A stretch of DNA of 64,000 bases from the NCBI RefSeq assembly GCF_004345645.1, contig NZ_SLWS01000004.1, positions 496,001-560,000 of the forward strand. The letters run 5' to 3'. The notes under the pieces are model-generated. The model did not search any database, was not told the DNA's origin, and worked only from the letters and a program-made list of their open reading frames with translations. The position numbers and the translations under genes are program-made. The DNA is from Actinocrispum wychmicini (lineage in GTDB: Bacteria > Actinomycetota > Actinomycetes > Mycobacteriales > Pseudonocardiaceae). Positions 16,476 through 23,518 of the stretch are shown in pieces (the first letter of the stretch is position 1; each line of letters opens with the position of its first letter).

Positions 16476-17005
16476 CGGTCGGCCTGGGGCGGTGGCCGGT
16501 GCAACGCGGACAGGTCCACGGCGACGCGTTGGTCGTTCATGGTGGCCAGCCAGTGATCGACGTCCAGGAGCCACCATCCGGTGACGGTCAGCTCGTAGAA
16601 CCGGCGGTGTCCCGCGCCGCGGAACTCGGTCAGCGGGAGCCGCCACCGGGCCCGGACCTGGTCGTCGGGGAAGTTGCGGAGGTAGTAGAACTCCGCGCGT
16701 TCGGCCAGTTCGTCCTTGTCCTCGACGGCTCGCACGGTACCTGTGAGCTGTGCGCCGTCGAGCCCCAACTCGGTCGTGAGGCCGGTCAGGAAGATGGTGC
16801 CCGCCGCCGCTGGCGCCTCGGCGACGTTCCGGGAGTGCCGTACCCGCCGCTGTGAATACCACAGCAGCCGCAACGGTTTCCGCAACGGGACGAAGTTTAC
16901 TGTGGACGCCCAGACGCCGTCGGAGCCGTGGGTGGCGAGCGTGATGAACCGGCCACGTTCGATCAACACGTTGCTGCGGCTGACCAGCACATCGGGTGAC
17001 ACCAT
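16472..17005 (-). CDS. Pyridoxamine 5'-phosphate oxidase-family flavin-binding protein
   Basis: A 177-residue split-barrel protein. The FITLATHGSDGVWASTVNFVP segment and WYSQRRVRHSRN fit the PNPOx-like fold that binds FMN or F420. It lacks the residues that define true PdxH, so an FMN/F420-dependent reductase or cofactor-binding role is more likely. ATG 17005 follows AGGAGG. It overlaps the dehydrogenase start by four bases and follows the methyltransferase by 17 bases, so it is in the same operon. Confidence 0.75.
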   Translation of the reverse strand: MVSPDVLVSRSNVLIERGRFITLATHGSDGVWASTVNFVPLRKPLRLLWYSQRRVRHSRNVAEAPAAAGTIFLTGLTTELGLDGAQLTGTVRAVEDKDELAERAEFYYLRNFPDDQVRARWRLPLTEFRGAGHRRFYELTVTGWWLLDVDHWLATMNDQRVAVDLSALHRPPPQADR

Positions 17006-17022
17006 GGAAGCCTCCTGTTCTC

Positions 17023-17751
17023 TCAACCCTTCGTGCAGTCCAGCAACGCGGCGTGCGGAACTGTCAGGTAGGGCGCCCAGTAGCCCCGGCCGTACTCGGC
17101 CATTCCCTGCTCGCTCACCGAATGCGGCAGCCATGTCACCCGCGCGAAGCCGGCCTCGGCGAGGACATGGTTCAGCGTGGCGGCCGACCAGTAGCGAGCG
17201 GTCACAGTCGCCTCACGCGACCCCGCCCACAGGTTCAGGATCACCGGCGCGCCGTCGAGAGGGTCGTAAGCGTGCAGCCGGAACCCGTACGGCGCGTAGT
17301 AGGCCGGATCGCGATGAAACCCAGGGTGAATCGGAAGAGTGACGAACCGCCCGCCCGGCCGCAACGCCACCGCCGCCACGCCACACAACTCGGCCAGCTC
17401 GGCGCGGGTTGTCGCATATGGCAGCACGTACACTCCCAACACCAGGTCGAAGCGGCCATGTTGGTCCGCGGGCAAGCTCCCGGTGAGATACGTTGCCCCG
17501 CACGGCCGTTCGCGTTCGCGGCGACGCGCGAAGTCGACCATGCCGGCCGATTCGTCCAGCCCCACCACGTCCGCTCCCGCACCCGCGAGCAGCCGCGTGT
17601 ACACACCGCTGCCGCACCCCAGATCCAGCACTCGCGTGCCTTCGGTGCGGCCGAGTGTCGCCAGGACCGATGTGAACTCCAGTTCACGCCGGAACGGCTG
17701 CGTGGAGAACTGCTCGTACAACTCCGCCAGATCGTCGAATTGGCTGAGCAC
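17023..17751 (-). CDS. Class I SAM-dependent methyltransferase
   Basis: A 242-residue methyltransferase with motif I VLDLGCGSGVYTR (about residues 39-51), the acidic VGLDES loop and FDLVLGVYVLPYA at motif II. The family is the general small-molecule methyltransferase_11/25 type. GTG 17751 is chosen because GAAAGGGG lies just upstream, although an ATG at 17784 is also open. It heads the minus-strand operon continuing into the PNPOx, dehydrogenase and BioF2-like genes. Substrate unknown. Confidence 0.8.
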   Translation of the reverse strand: MLSQFDDLAELYEQFSTQPFRRELEFTSVLATLGRTEGTRVLDLGCGSGVYTRLLAGAGADVVGLDESAGMVDFARRRERERPCGATYLTGSLPADQHGRFDLVLGVYVLPYATTRAELAELCGVAAVALRPGGRFVTLPIHPGFHRDPAYYAPYGFRLHAYDPLDGAPVILNLWAGSREATVTARYWSAATLNHVLAEAGFARVTWLPHSVSEQGMAEYGRGYWAPYLTVPHAALLDCTKG

Positions 17752-18025
17752 ACGCCGCCCCTTTCGAATCGCGGGAGTCGGCAACGCGAATCAGTCAGGC
17801 AGGCTGTCGGGCCATACCCCAAATGATAGGACTGGGCGCCAGCGAAGGCACTGTCCCGGAAGACGGAACCGGACTTTCACCGGTTTGGCCGGAGAATCGC
17901 GGGAGATTCAGCGGATTGGCCATGCACAGCGACACGCACGTCACCTGACCAGGTGGCGTGTCGAAGCAAACGGGTTACCCGGCGGCCGAGTCACCGGGAA
18001 CGTCCACCGCCGGAGGGAATCGACG
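17752..18025. promoter_or_regulatory. Intergenic region with hairpin
   Basis: A 274-base gap between two minus-strand genes. A stem forms from ACACGC + CACCT (17932-17937, 17942-17946) and AGGTG + GCGTGT (17951-17961) around a 4-base loop, with one 4-base bulge. It is a plausible terminator for the membrane-protein gene ending at 18026. The part nearer 17751 should hold the methyltransferase promoter; I see no clear -10/-35 pair. Confidence 0.4.
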
Positions 18026-18853
18026 TCAACCTTGCTCGATCGCTCGTGCTCGACTGGCGCAGTCCTCGATGTCGTAGCGGTTGAACACTCGCGTGCCTTT
18101 TCTGGTGATGGCGTACACACCATCGGAGTCGGCAAGGGCGGGGACCTTGTACTTGGGAATCCCCAAGATCGTGGCGGCCGTGTTCGCTGACACCCAGGTC
18201 GCGCCGAACCGGCGGGAGCCGGAGCCAGGATCGTAGTGGCGGACAATGACTTCAGCGGGGCCGAGGACCTCGCGGAGCCAGTCGGCCAGCACCTCGGCTT
18301 CGACGTGCCTGCGTGGTCCGAGGACGGTGAAGATGATCGTGGGCCGACACACCACGGTGACGGTGCCGGCGCGCAGCACCAAGTCCCACGACTCTGCCCA
18401 GAAACCGGTCCGGTGGCGGACCAGGACACTGGTCAGATCGGCACTGTCGATCACCACCCGGCGAACCCAGCCGGTCACCACCACCCGCGTCGGCGCGGCC
18501 AGCGGCCACAGCTCGATCTGCCGAAACCCCACGGTGAACAACACCATCGCCTTGGCCAAGCACGCGACCAGGGCACTGACGAGCCAGCACGGTAACAGCA
18601 CCGCCGGGAGCAACGCGACCTCGCTGAGGACGGGGGGTGCGCTCGGAGCGTGGAGATCCCAATAGAGACCGGCGAACGGTAGCAGGGCCGCGGCGACCGC
18701 GGCGGTCCCCACGAACACGTTGGTCATCATCATCAGGACCCACACCAGCGGCGCGAGCACAGCCGGGACGTTTCCCGGCGTGAGACGCAACTGCCACGCC
18801 CCGCGCCGCTCCCGCGCCATCACTCGCAAGGAGTACGGCACATCAACCGGCAT
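18026..18853 (-). CDS. Membrane protein with C-terminal excisionase-like helix-turn-helix
   Basis: A 275-residue protein of no family I recognise. Residues about 25-120 contain three hydrophobic segments (LAPLVWVLMMMTNVFVGTAA, LLPFAGLYW, LLPAVLLPCWLVSALVAC). Residues about 135-215 look like a PH-like or small beta domain. The last 60 residues (WVSANTAATILGIPKYKV through RVFNRYDIED) resemble a MerR/excisionase winged helix. A membrane-tethered DNA-binding protein is possible, but the helix-turn-helix could also be degenerate. The ribosome site for ATG 18853 is weak. It is divergent from the LLM oxidoreductase. Confidence 0.6.
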   Translation of the reverse strand: MPVDVPYSLRVMARERRGAWQLRLTPGNVPAVLAPLVWVLMMMTNVFVGTAAVAAALLPFAGLYWDLHAPSAPPVLSEVALLPAVLLPCWLVSALVACLAKAMVLFTVGFRQIELWPLAAPTRVVVTGWVRRVVIDSADLTSVLVRHRTGFWAESWDLVLRAGTVTVVCRPTIIFTVLGPRRHVEAEVLADWLREVLGPAEVIVRHYDPGSGSRRFGATWVSANTAATILGIPKYKVPALADSDGVYAITRKGTRVFNRYDIEDCASRARAIEQG

Positions 18854-19127
18854 GCCGTCAACGGTATCCCTTTTCCGGACTGTGTCAGCATTTCCTTGTC
18901 CGACATGTTGTGGTTCGACACCTACCGAAAAGGGTTCAGCCGATCAGCGACGACTCATCCTGCCGGTCTCCGCGACCACCTTATTTATCGCCAAGTACGA
19001 TTGAATCGATCGAAAACTATCGCTTTTGATGATAAACAGCCTGGCCTAGTGTGGCGATTATGAAAGATCACCCACTGTGGGACGTGGTCGTCCCGGCTCT
19101 GCTCCAGCACACCCGAGGCGGCGGACG
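18854..19127. promoter_or_regulatory. AT-rich divergent intergenic region
   Basis: A 274-base gap between genes at 18853 (minus) and 19128 (plus). Its centre (about 18980-19040) is strikingly AT-rich for this genome, with stretches such as CTTATTTATCGCC and TTTTGATGATAAA and repeated ATCGAT/CGATCG elements. It probably holds promoters for both genes and perhaps a regulator site. No RNA gene or ORF is evident. Confidence 0.45.
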
Positions 19128-19952
19128 ATGACCGGGTTGCGGTCGGCGCTCTGGCTGCCGATCTTCGACGAACTCGCCGATCCGGTGGTGGTCGCACGGC
19201 TCGCCGCCGAGGCGGAGGAGGCGGGCTGGCACGGCGTGTTCGTCTGGGACCACGTGCGCTGGCGGGAGCCGGTCCGGCAGGTGGCCGACCCGTGGATCAC
19301 GCTGGCCGCGATCGCCACCGCCACCGAACGCCTGCGGTTCGGCCCCATGGTCACCCCGCTTGCCCGCCGCCGGCCGGCCAAGGTGGCCAAGGAAACCGCG
19401 ACGCTGGATCTGCTCAGCGGTGGCCGCCTCACGCTCGGTGTCGGTCTCGGCAGCGACCGCTTCGCCCAGGAGCTGTCCGCGACCGGCGAGGAGCTGGATG
19501 ATCGGCAGCGGGGCCAGATGCTCGACGAGTCACTGGAGATTCTCGCCGCCGCGTGGTCCGGCGGGCCGGTGCACCACCACGGCCGGCACTACACCGTCGA
19601 CGGCGTCTCCTTCCTGCCCAGGCCGGTTCAGCGCCCCGGTGTGCCGGTGTGGGCCGCGGGATTTCCCGGTAACGTCAAACCGCTGCGCCGCGCCGCCCGG
19701 CACGACGGTTTCTTCCCGGTCAATCTCGAACGCCCGGAACAGCTCGCCGACGTCGTCGCCACCATCACCGGCCTCCGCCAGGACGCCACGGCGCCCTTCG
19801 ACATCGCCGCCGCCCTCCCACCCGGCACCGATCCCGCGCCCTACGCCAAGGCGGGCGCCACGTGGTGGCTGGCGGAGTTCGAGCCGGACACAGTGTCGCT
19901 GGACCAGGTGCGAGGCGTACTCCGCGACGGCCCGGCCGAGGGCATCCAGTGA
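19128..19952 (+). CDS. LLM class (luciferase-like) flavin oxidoreductase
   Basis: A 274-residue TIM-barrel protein of the bacterial-luciferase/F420 superfamily. It shows WLPIFDELADP at the start, the WDHVRW segment, RLRFGPMVTPLARRRP and SGGRLTLGVGLGS. These fit the F420- or FMNH2-dependent group. ATG 19128 follows GAGGCGG. Its stop overlaps the GTG of a methyltransferase (GTGA), so the two act together, perhaps modifying the same small molecule. Cofactor choice cannot be fixed from sequence; F420 is common in this phylum. Confidence 0.82.
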   Translation: MTGLRSALWLPIFDELADPVVVARLAAEAEEAGWHGVFVWDHVRWREPVRQVADPWITLAAIATATERLRFGPMVTPLARRRPAKVAKETATLDLLSGGRLTLGVGLGSDRFAQELSATGEELDDRQRGQMLDESLEILAAAWSGGPVHHHGRHYTVDGVSFLPRPVQRPGVPVWAAGFPGNVKPLRRAARHDGFFPVNLERPEQLADVVATITGLRQDATAPFDIAAALPPGTDPAPYAKAGATWWLAEFEPDTVSLDQVRGVLRDGPAEGIQ

Positions 19953-20689
19953 CGGCGCTGTTCGACTACGACGCGGAATTGCGCCCGCACAACGAACTCT
20001 TCCGCGCCGCTGCCGGGGCCGGCCCTCGCGACCGTGTGCTCGATATCGGCTGTGGCACAGGCCAGTCCACGCGTGAGGCCGCCCGTGCCGCCATCGCCGG
20101 AAGCGCGGTGGGCGTCGACCTCTCCGCGCCGATGCTCGAACGGGCCCGTCGGCTCAGCGACGACCAGAGCCTGGCCAACGTCACCTACCAGCAGGCGGAC
20201 GCCCAGGTGCACCGCTTTCCACCGGGCCGGTTCGACCTCTGTATCAGCAGGTTCGGAACGATGTTCTTCGCCGACCCGGTCGCCGCGTTCACCAACATCG
20301 GGCGCGCTCTGCGTCCCGCGGCGCGCCTGGTGCTACTGGTCTGGCAACAGCACGACCGCAATGAGTGGGCCACTGCGATCCGCCCGACCTTCACCGCCGC
20401 GTCAGGCGACCCGTTCTCACTCGCCGACCCGGCCGTCACGGAAGGCGTCCTGGCGGCGGCCGGCTTCGCCGAAGTCAGCTTCACCGACGTGCACGAGCCC
20501 GTCTACTACGGCCCGGACAGTGCCACCGCCTTCGATGCCGTGCTCCGCCTGTGGGAATTCAAAGACCTCGACGCCGCGGCGGCGGAACAAGCACGCGCAC
20601 GGCTTCGCGCCACCCTCGACGCCCACACCACCGACGGCGGCGTCTACTTCGACTCGCGGGCATGGATCGTCACCGCTCGCCGCCGTTGA
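19949..20689 (+). CDS. Class I SAM-dependent methyltransferase
   Basis: A 246-residue methyltransferase with motif I VLDIGCGTGQSTREAA (about residues 29-44), VGVDLSAPML and FDLCISRFGTMFF. It resembles the methyltransferase_25/UbiE-like group. GTG 19949 overlaps the stop of the LLM oxidoreductase, so translation is coupled. It is followed by about 100 bases with the first of four regulon operators. Substrate unknown. Confidence 0.82.
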   Translation: MTALFDYDAELRPHNELFRAAAGAGPRDRVLDIGCGTGQSTREAARAAIAGSAVGVDLSAPMLERARRLSDDQSLANVTYQQADAQVHRFPPGRFDLCISRFGTMFFADPVAAFTNIGRALRPAARLVLLVWQQHDRNEWATAIRPTFTAASGDPFSLADPAVTEGVLAAAGFAEVSFTDVHEPVYYGPDSATAFDAVLRLWEFKDLDAAAAEQARARLRATLDAHTTDGGVYFDSRAWIVTARRR

Positions 20690-20726
20690 ACCGTGTGCTG
20701 ACGTGGGGTGACGTTGTCGCGGAGGC

Positions 20727-20767
20727 TTGCGCAATCTGAGGCGTATCGTCATAGTGTACGTCTATAC
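20727..20767 (+). promoter_or_regulatory. Catabolic regulon promoter-operator, copy 1
   Basis: TTGCGC (20727-20732), a 19-base spacer, TAGTGT (20752-20757), then GTAC-GTCT-ATAC (20756-20767), one base off a perfect GTAT-N4-ATAC palindrome. The stretch GCGTATC precedes the -10 as in copies 2 and 3. It sits 24 bases before the lipoprotein start at 20791. The repressor is probably the TetR protein at 34526, which lies by copy 4. Confidence 0.75.
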
Positions 20768-20790
20768 GTGATCGACGCGAAGGGTGCACT

Positions 20791-21324
20791 GTGCAAGGTG
20801 GACGCTGGCCAGTTCGCGGCCTGACGGCGGTCTTCGCTGTTGTCGCGTTGGCGGGATGTGGCACCAGTTTGGCCGACCTGAACTTCCGTGTTGACGATCG
20901 GTTGCACTTCGTCAGCCCGGAGGTCCGGTCGACCGTGCGGCCACCGGTCGCCATCGCCTGGCAGATGGACGACTTCCGGATCGCGGGGCAGGGCAGCGAG
21001 CCACCGTCGCGCGGCGTCGGGTACTTCGCGATCTTCGTCGACCAGAAGACCGTCAAGCCCGGCCACACGCTGGCCGACGTGGCCGAAGGCGACACGTTGT
21101 GCGAAGGGGCGCCGAACTGTCCGAACGAGACCTACCTGGCCAACCACGGCGTCTACACCACGACGAACCAGTCGTTCGAGATTCCCCAGATCCCGAATCT
21201 CCCGGGGAGCAAGGAGGAGTTGCAACTGCACGCCGTCACGATCGTGCTGATGGACACCGCCGGACGTCGCATCGGTGAGTCGGCGTGGGAGATCGCTCTC
21301 CGGATCAAGAAGGTGGGTTTCTGA
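20791..21324 (+). CDS. Putative lipoprotein, first gene of importer operon
   Basis: A 177-residue protein with an n-region GGRWPVRG, hydrophobic core and lipobox VALAGC (lipidated Cys at about residue 23). The rest is a single extracytoplasmic domain with no family I recognise; a CEGAPNC pair may form a disulphide. GTG 20791 lies just downstream of the regulon promoter. It precedes the MFS-LivF fusion by one base, so it is probably an accessory surface component of that importer. Confidence 0.75.
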   Translation: MQGGRWPVRGLTAVFAVVALAGCGTSLADLNFRVDDRLHFVSPEVRSTVRPPVAIAWQMDDFRIAGQGSEPPSRGVGYFAIFVDQKTVKPGHTLADVAEGDTLCEGAPNCPNETYLANHGVYTTTNQSFEIPQIPNLPGSKEELQLHAVTIVLMDTAGRRIGESAWEIALRIKKVGF

Positions 21325-21325
21325 C

Positions 21326-23518
21326 GTGTCACACCCGCGGGTGAGCGACGATGCTGACCTCACGGAAGTCGAACGGACGAGCGCGGCGCTGCGCGAGAAG
21401 GCGCGAGCCACGCTGGGTGTCACCGGCGACGGGAAGACGGAGAGTTTCCGGGCGTTGGTCCGGAAGCACGGTCTGAGCTACTACCCGGTCGTCGCTTTGG
21501 GACTGTTGTTCGTCACCGGCGCTTTCCAGAGTTACGCGTTCACGGTGCTCACCCCGGAGATCAGCCGCACGCTTGGCATCTCCATCGGAGCCGTCGTCGG
21601 CGCACGCGCGCTGTTCCAGCTCGCGATCGCGGTCGCACCGCTGCCGATAGCGCGTTTGTCGCAGTCCCGGGCGCGGCGAGCGTTGCTCTGCATCCTCACC
21701 GGGATCGCGTGGAGCGCCATCACGCTGACAACCGGATTCGTCACCTCGCTGGTGACGCTCATCTTCATCCTCTGTCTGGACGGGCTCGCCACGGGGTCGG
21801 TCCACGCCCTGCACGCACCGATCATCGTCGACAGCTACCCGCCGCCCGCGCGGGTACGCGCGCTGACGGCGTACACCGCGATCGGCACCTTCGGCCAAGC
21901 GCTCGCGCCTCTCTTGGTGGGCATTCTCGCCTCCGTCGCCGGCCTCAGTTGGCGTGGCGTCTTCCTGGCCCTTGGCATCACCTCGCTCCTCTTGACCCTC
22001 TGTGCCATCAGGCTGCGCGACCCCGGTTACGGGAAGTGGGACACCGAACAGCTGCGTGCCAGGGTGCGTCAGGAGCACGGCGAGGCGGCCGACGCACTGT
22101 CCGCCGAGGACGTCGCGCTCGGGTTCTGGGAGATCTGCCGCCGTGTCCTGCTCATTCCCACCACCCGGCGGGTCTACGCCGGGTTCGCGGTGTACGGCGT
22201 GCTCACCGTGCCGCTCGGCACGTTCACCTCGGTGTTCCTCGAACAGCGGTGGAACCTCGGGCCGGGGCAACGCGGTCTGTTCTTCTCGATGTTCTTCGGG
22301 ATCGGCGTCATCGCGCTGCTCGTCTACGGCAGCCGCGGCGAAAGGCAGTTCCGTGCCTCGCCGGTGCGGGTACTGCGGGCTGCCGGCTTCCTCCTGGCGG
22401 GGACCGTCGTCTTCGCCGCGCTCGGCGGGCTGATGCCGGCGTTTGTGCCGATGCTGCTCTCCTTCGGGATCGCCGGCGGCTGCCTCGGGCTGCTGCAGCC
22501 GATGCTCGGCATCTCCATGCTCTCGATCATTCCGGCGCACATGCGACCGCACGCGCAAGCGCTTGCCGGGATCTTCATCGCGGTCGGCGGCGCGGTCGGC
22601 GCCGTGCTGCTGACCGGCGTCCAGGACCAGTTCGGGGTCGGCGGCACGATGGTCGCCATCGCCGTCCCCGGCGTGATCGGCGCGTTCATCATCGCCAGCG
22701 CCGGCCGGTTCATCGAGAACGACCTGGACCGGATGATCGACGAGGTGGTCGAGGACGAGGAGATCCGCCGGATCAAGCACAGCGGCGGGCACCTGCCGAT
22801 GCTGTCCTGCCGCGGTGTCGACTTCTCCTACGGCCAGCTGCAGGTCCTCTTCGACGTGAACTTCACCATCGACGACGGTGAGATGGTGGCGCTGCTCGGT
22901 GTCAACGGTGCCGGGAAGTCGACATTGCTCAAGGTCATCTCCGGAATCGGCCTGCCCACCGCGGGCAGCGTGCGCTACCGCGGGCAGGAGATCACCTACC
23001 TCGACGCCGAACGCCGGATGCGGCTGGGCATCACGCAGATACCCGGCGGGCGCGCGGTCTTCGGGCCGATGACGGTCGTGGAGAACCTGCGCAGCTACGG
23101 GTACACAATGGAGCGTGGATCGGTCGAGCGAGGGATCGAGACGTGCTTCGAGGCGTTCCCGCGCCTGTATGAGCGCCGCAACTCGGTCGCCTCGACGTTG
23201 TCGGGCGGCGAGCAACAGATGCTCGGGCTGTCCAAGGCGCTGATGCTCCGGCCGCGGCTGCTGCTCATCGACGAGCTCTCGCTCGGCCTGGCCCCGGTGA
23301 TCGTCGGCCAGCTCCTGGACATGGTCCGGCGGATCAACGCCGACGGCACCGCGGTGGTGTTGGTCGAGCAGTCGGTGAACATCGCGCTGAACCTCGTTGA
23401 CCACGCGTACTTCATGGAAAAGGGCGAGATGCGTTTCGACGGCCGTGCAGATGACTTGTTGGCCCGCGACGACCTGCTGCGCGCGGTCTTCCTGCACGGC
23501 GCGGGAGCAGCGAAGTGA
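21326..23518 (+). CDS. MFS transporter fused to LivF-type ABC ATPase
   Basis: A 730-residue fusion. Residues about 45-460 form a 12-helix major-facilitator domain (SYYPVVALGLLFVTGAFQSY onward). Residues about 490-715 are an ABC ATPase of the LivF branch: Walker A GVNGAGKST (around 524), signature LSGGEQQM (around 625), Walker B LLLIDEL. Catalytic residues look intact. The GTG at 21326 follows the lipoprotein stop and has AAGGTGGG upstream. The next gene, overlapping by GTGA, supplies LivH, LivM and LivG, so the two chains complete one branched-chain-amino-acid-type system with an added MFS module. Whether the MFS part transports or only anchors is unknown. Confidence 0.85.
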   Translation: MSHPRVSDDADLTEVERTSAALREKARATLGVTGDGKTESFRALVRKHGLSYYPVVALGLLFVTGAFQSYAFTVLTPEISRTLGISIGAVVGARALFQLAIAVAPLPIARLSQSRARRALLCILTGIAWSAITLTTGFVTSLVTLIFILCLDGLATGSVHALHAPIIVDSYPPPARVRALTAYTAIGTFGQALAPLLVGILASVAGLSWRGVFLALGITSLLLTLCAIRLRDPGYGKWDTEQLRARVRQEHGEAADALSAEDVALGFWEICRRVLLIPTTRRVYAGFAVYGVLTVPLGTFTSVFLEQRWNLGPGQRGLFFSMFFGIGVIALLVYGSRGERQFRASPVRVLRAAGFLLAGTVVFAALGGLMPAFVPMLLSFGIAGGCLGLLQPMLGISMLSIIPAHMRPHAQALAGIFIAVGGAVGAVLLTGVQDQFGVGGTMVAIAVPGVIGAFIIASAGRFIENDLDRMIDEVVEDEEIRRIKHSGGHLPMLSCRGVDFSYGQLQVLFDVNFTIDDGEMVALLGVNGAGKSTLLKVISGIGLPTAGSVRYRGQEITYLDAERRMRLGITQIPGGRAVFGPMTVVENLRSYGYTMERGSVERGIETCFEAFPRLYERRNSVASTLSGGEQQMLGLSKALMLRPRLLLIDELSLGLAPVIVGQLLDMVRRINADGTAVVLVEQSVNIALNLVDHAYFMEKGEMRFDGRADDLLARDDLLRAVFLHGAGAAK

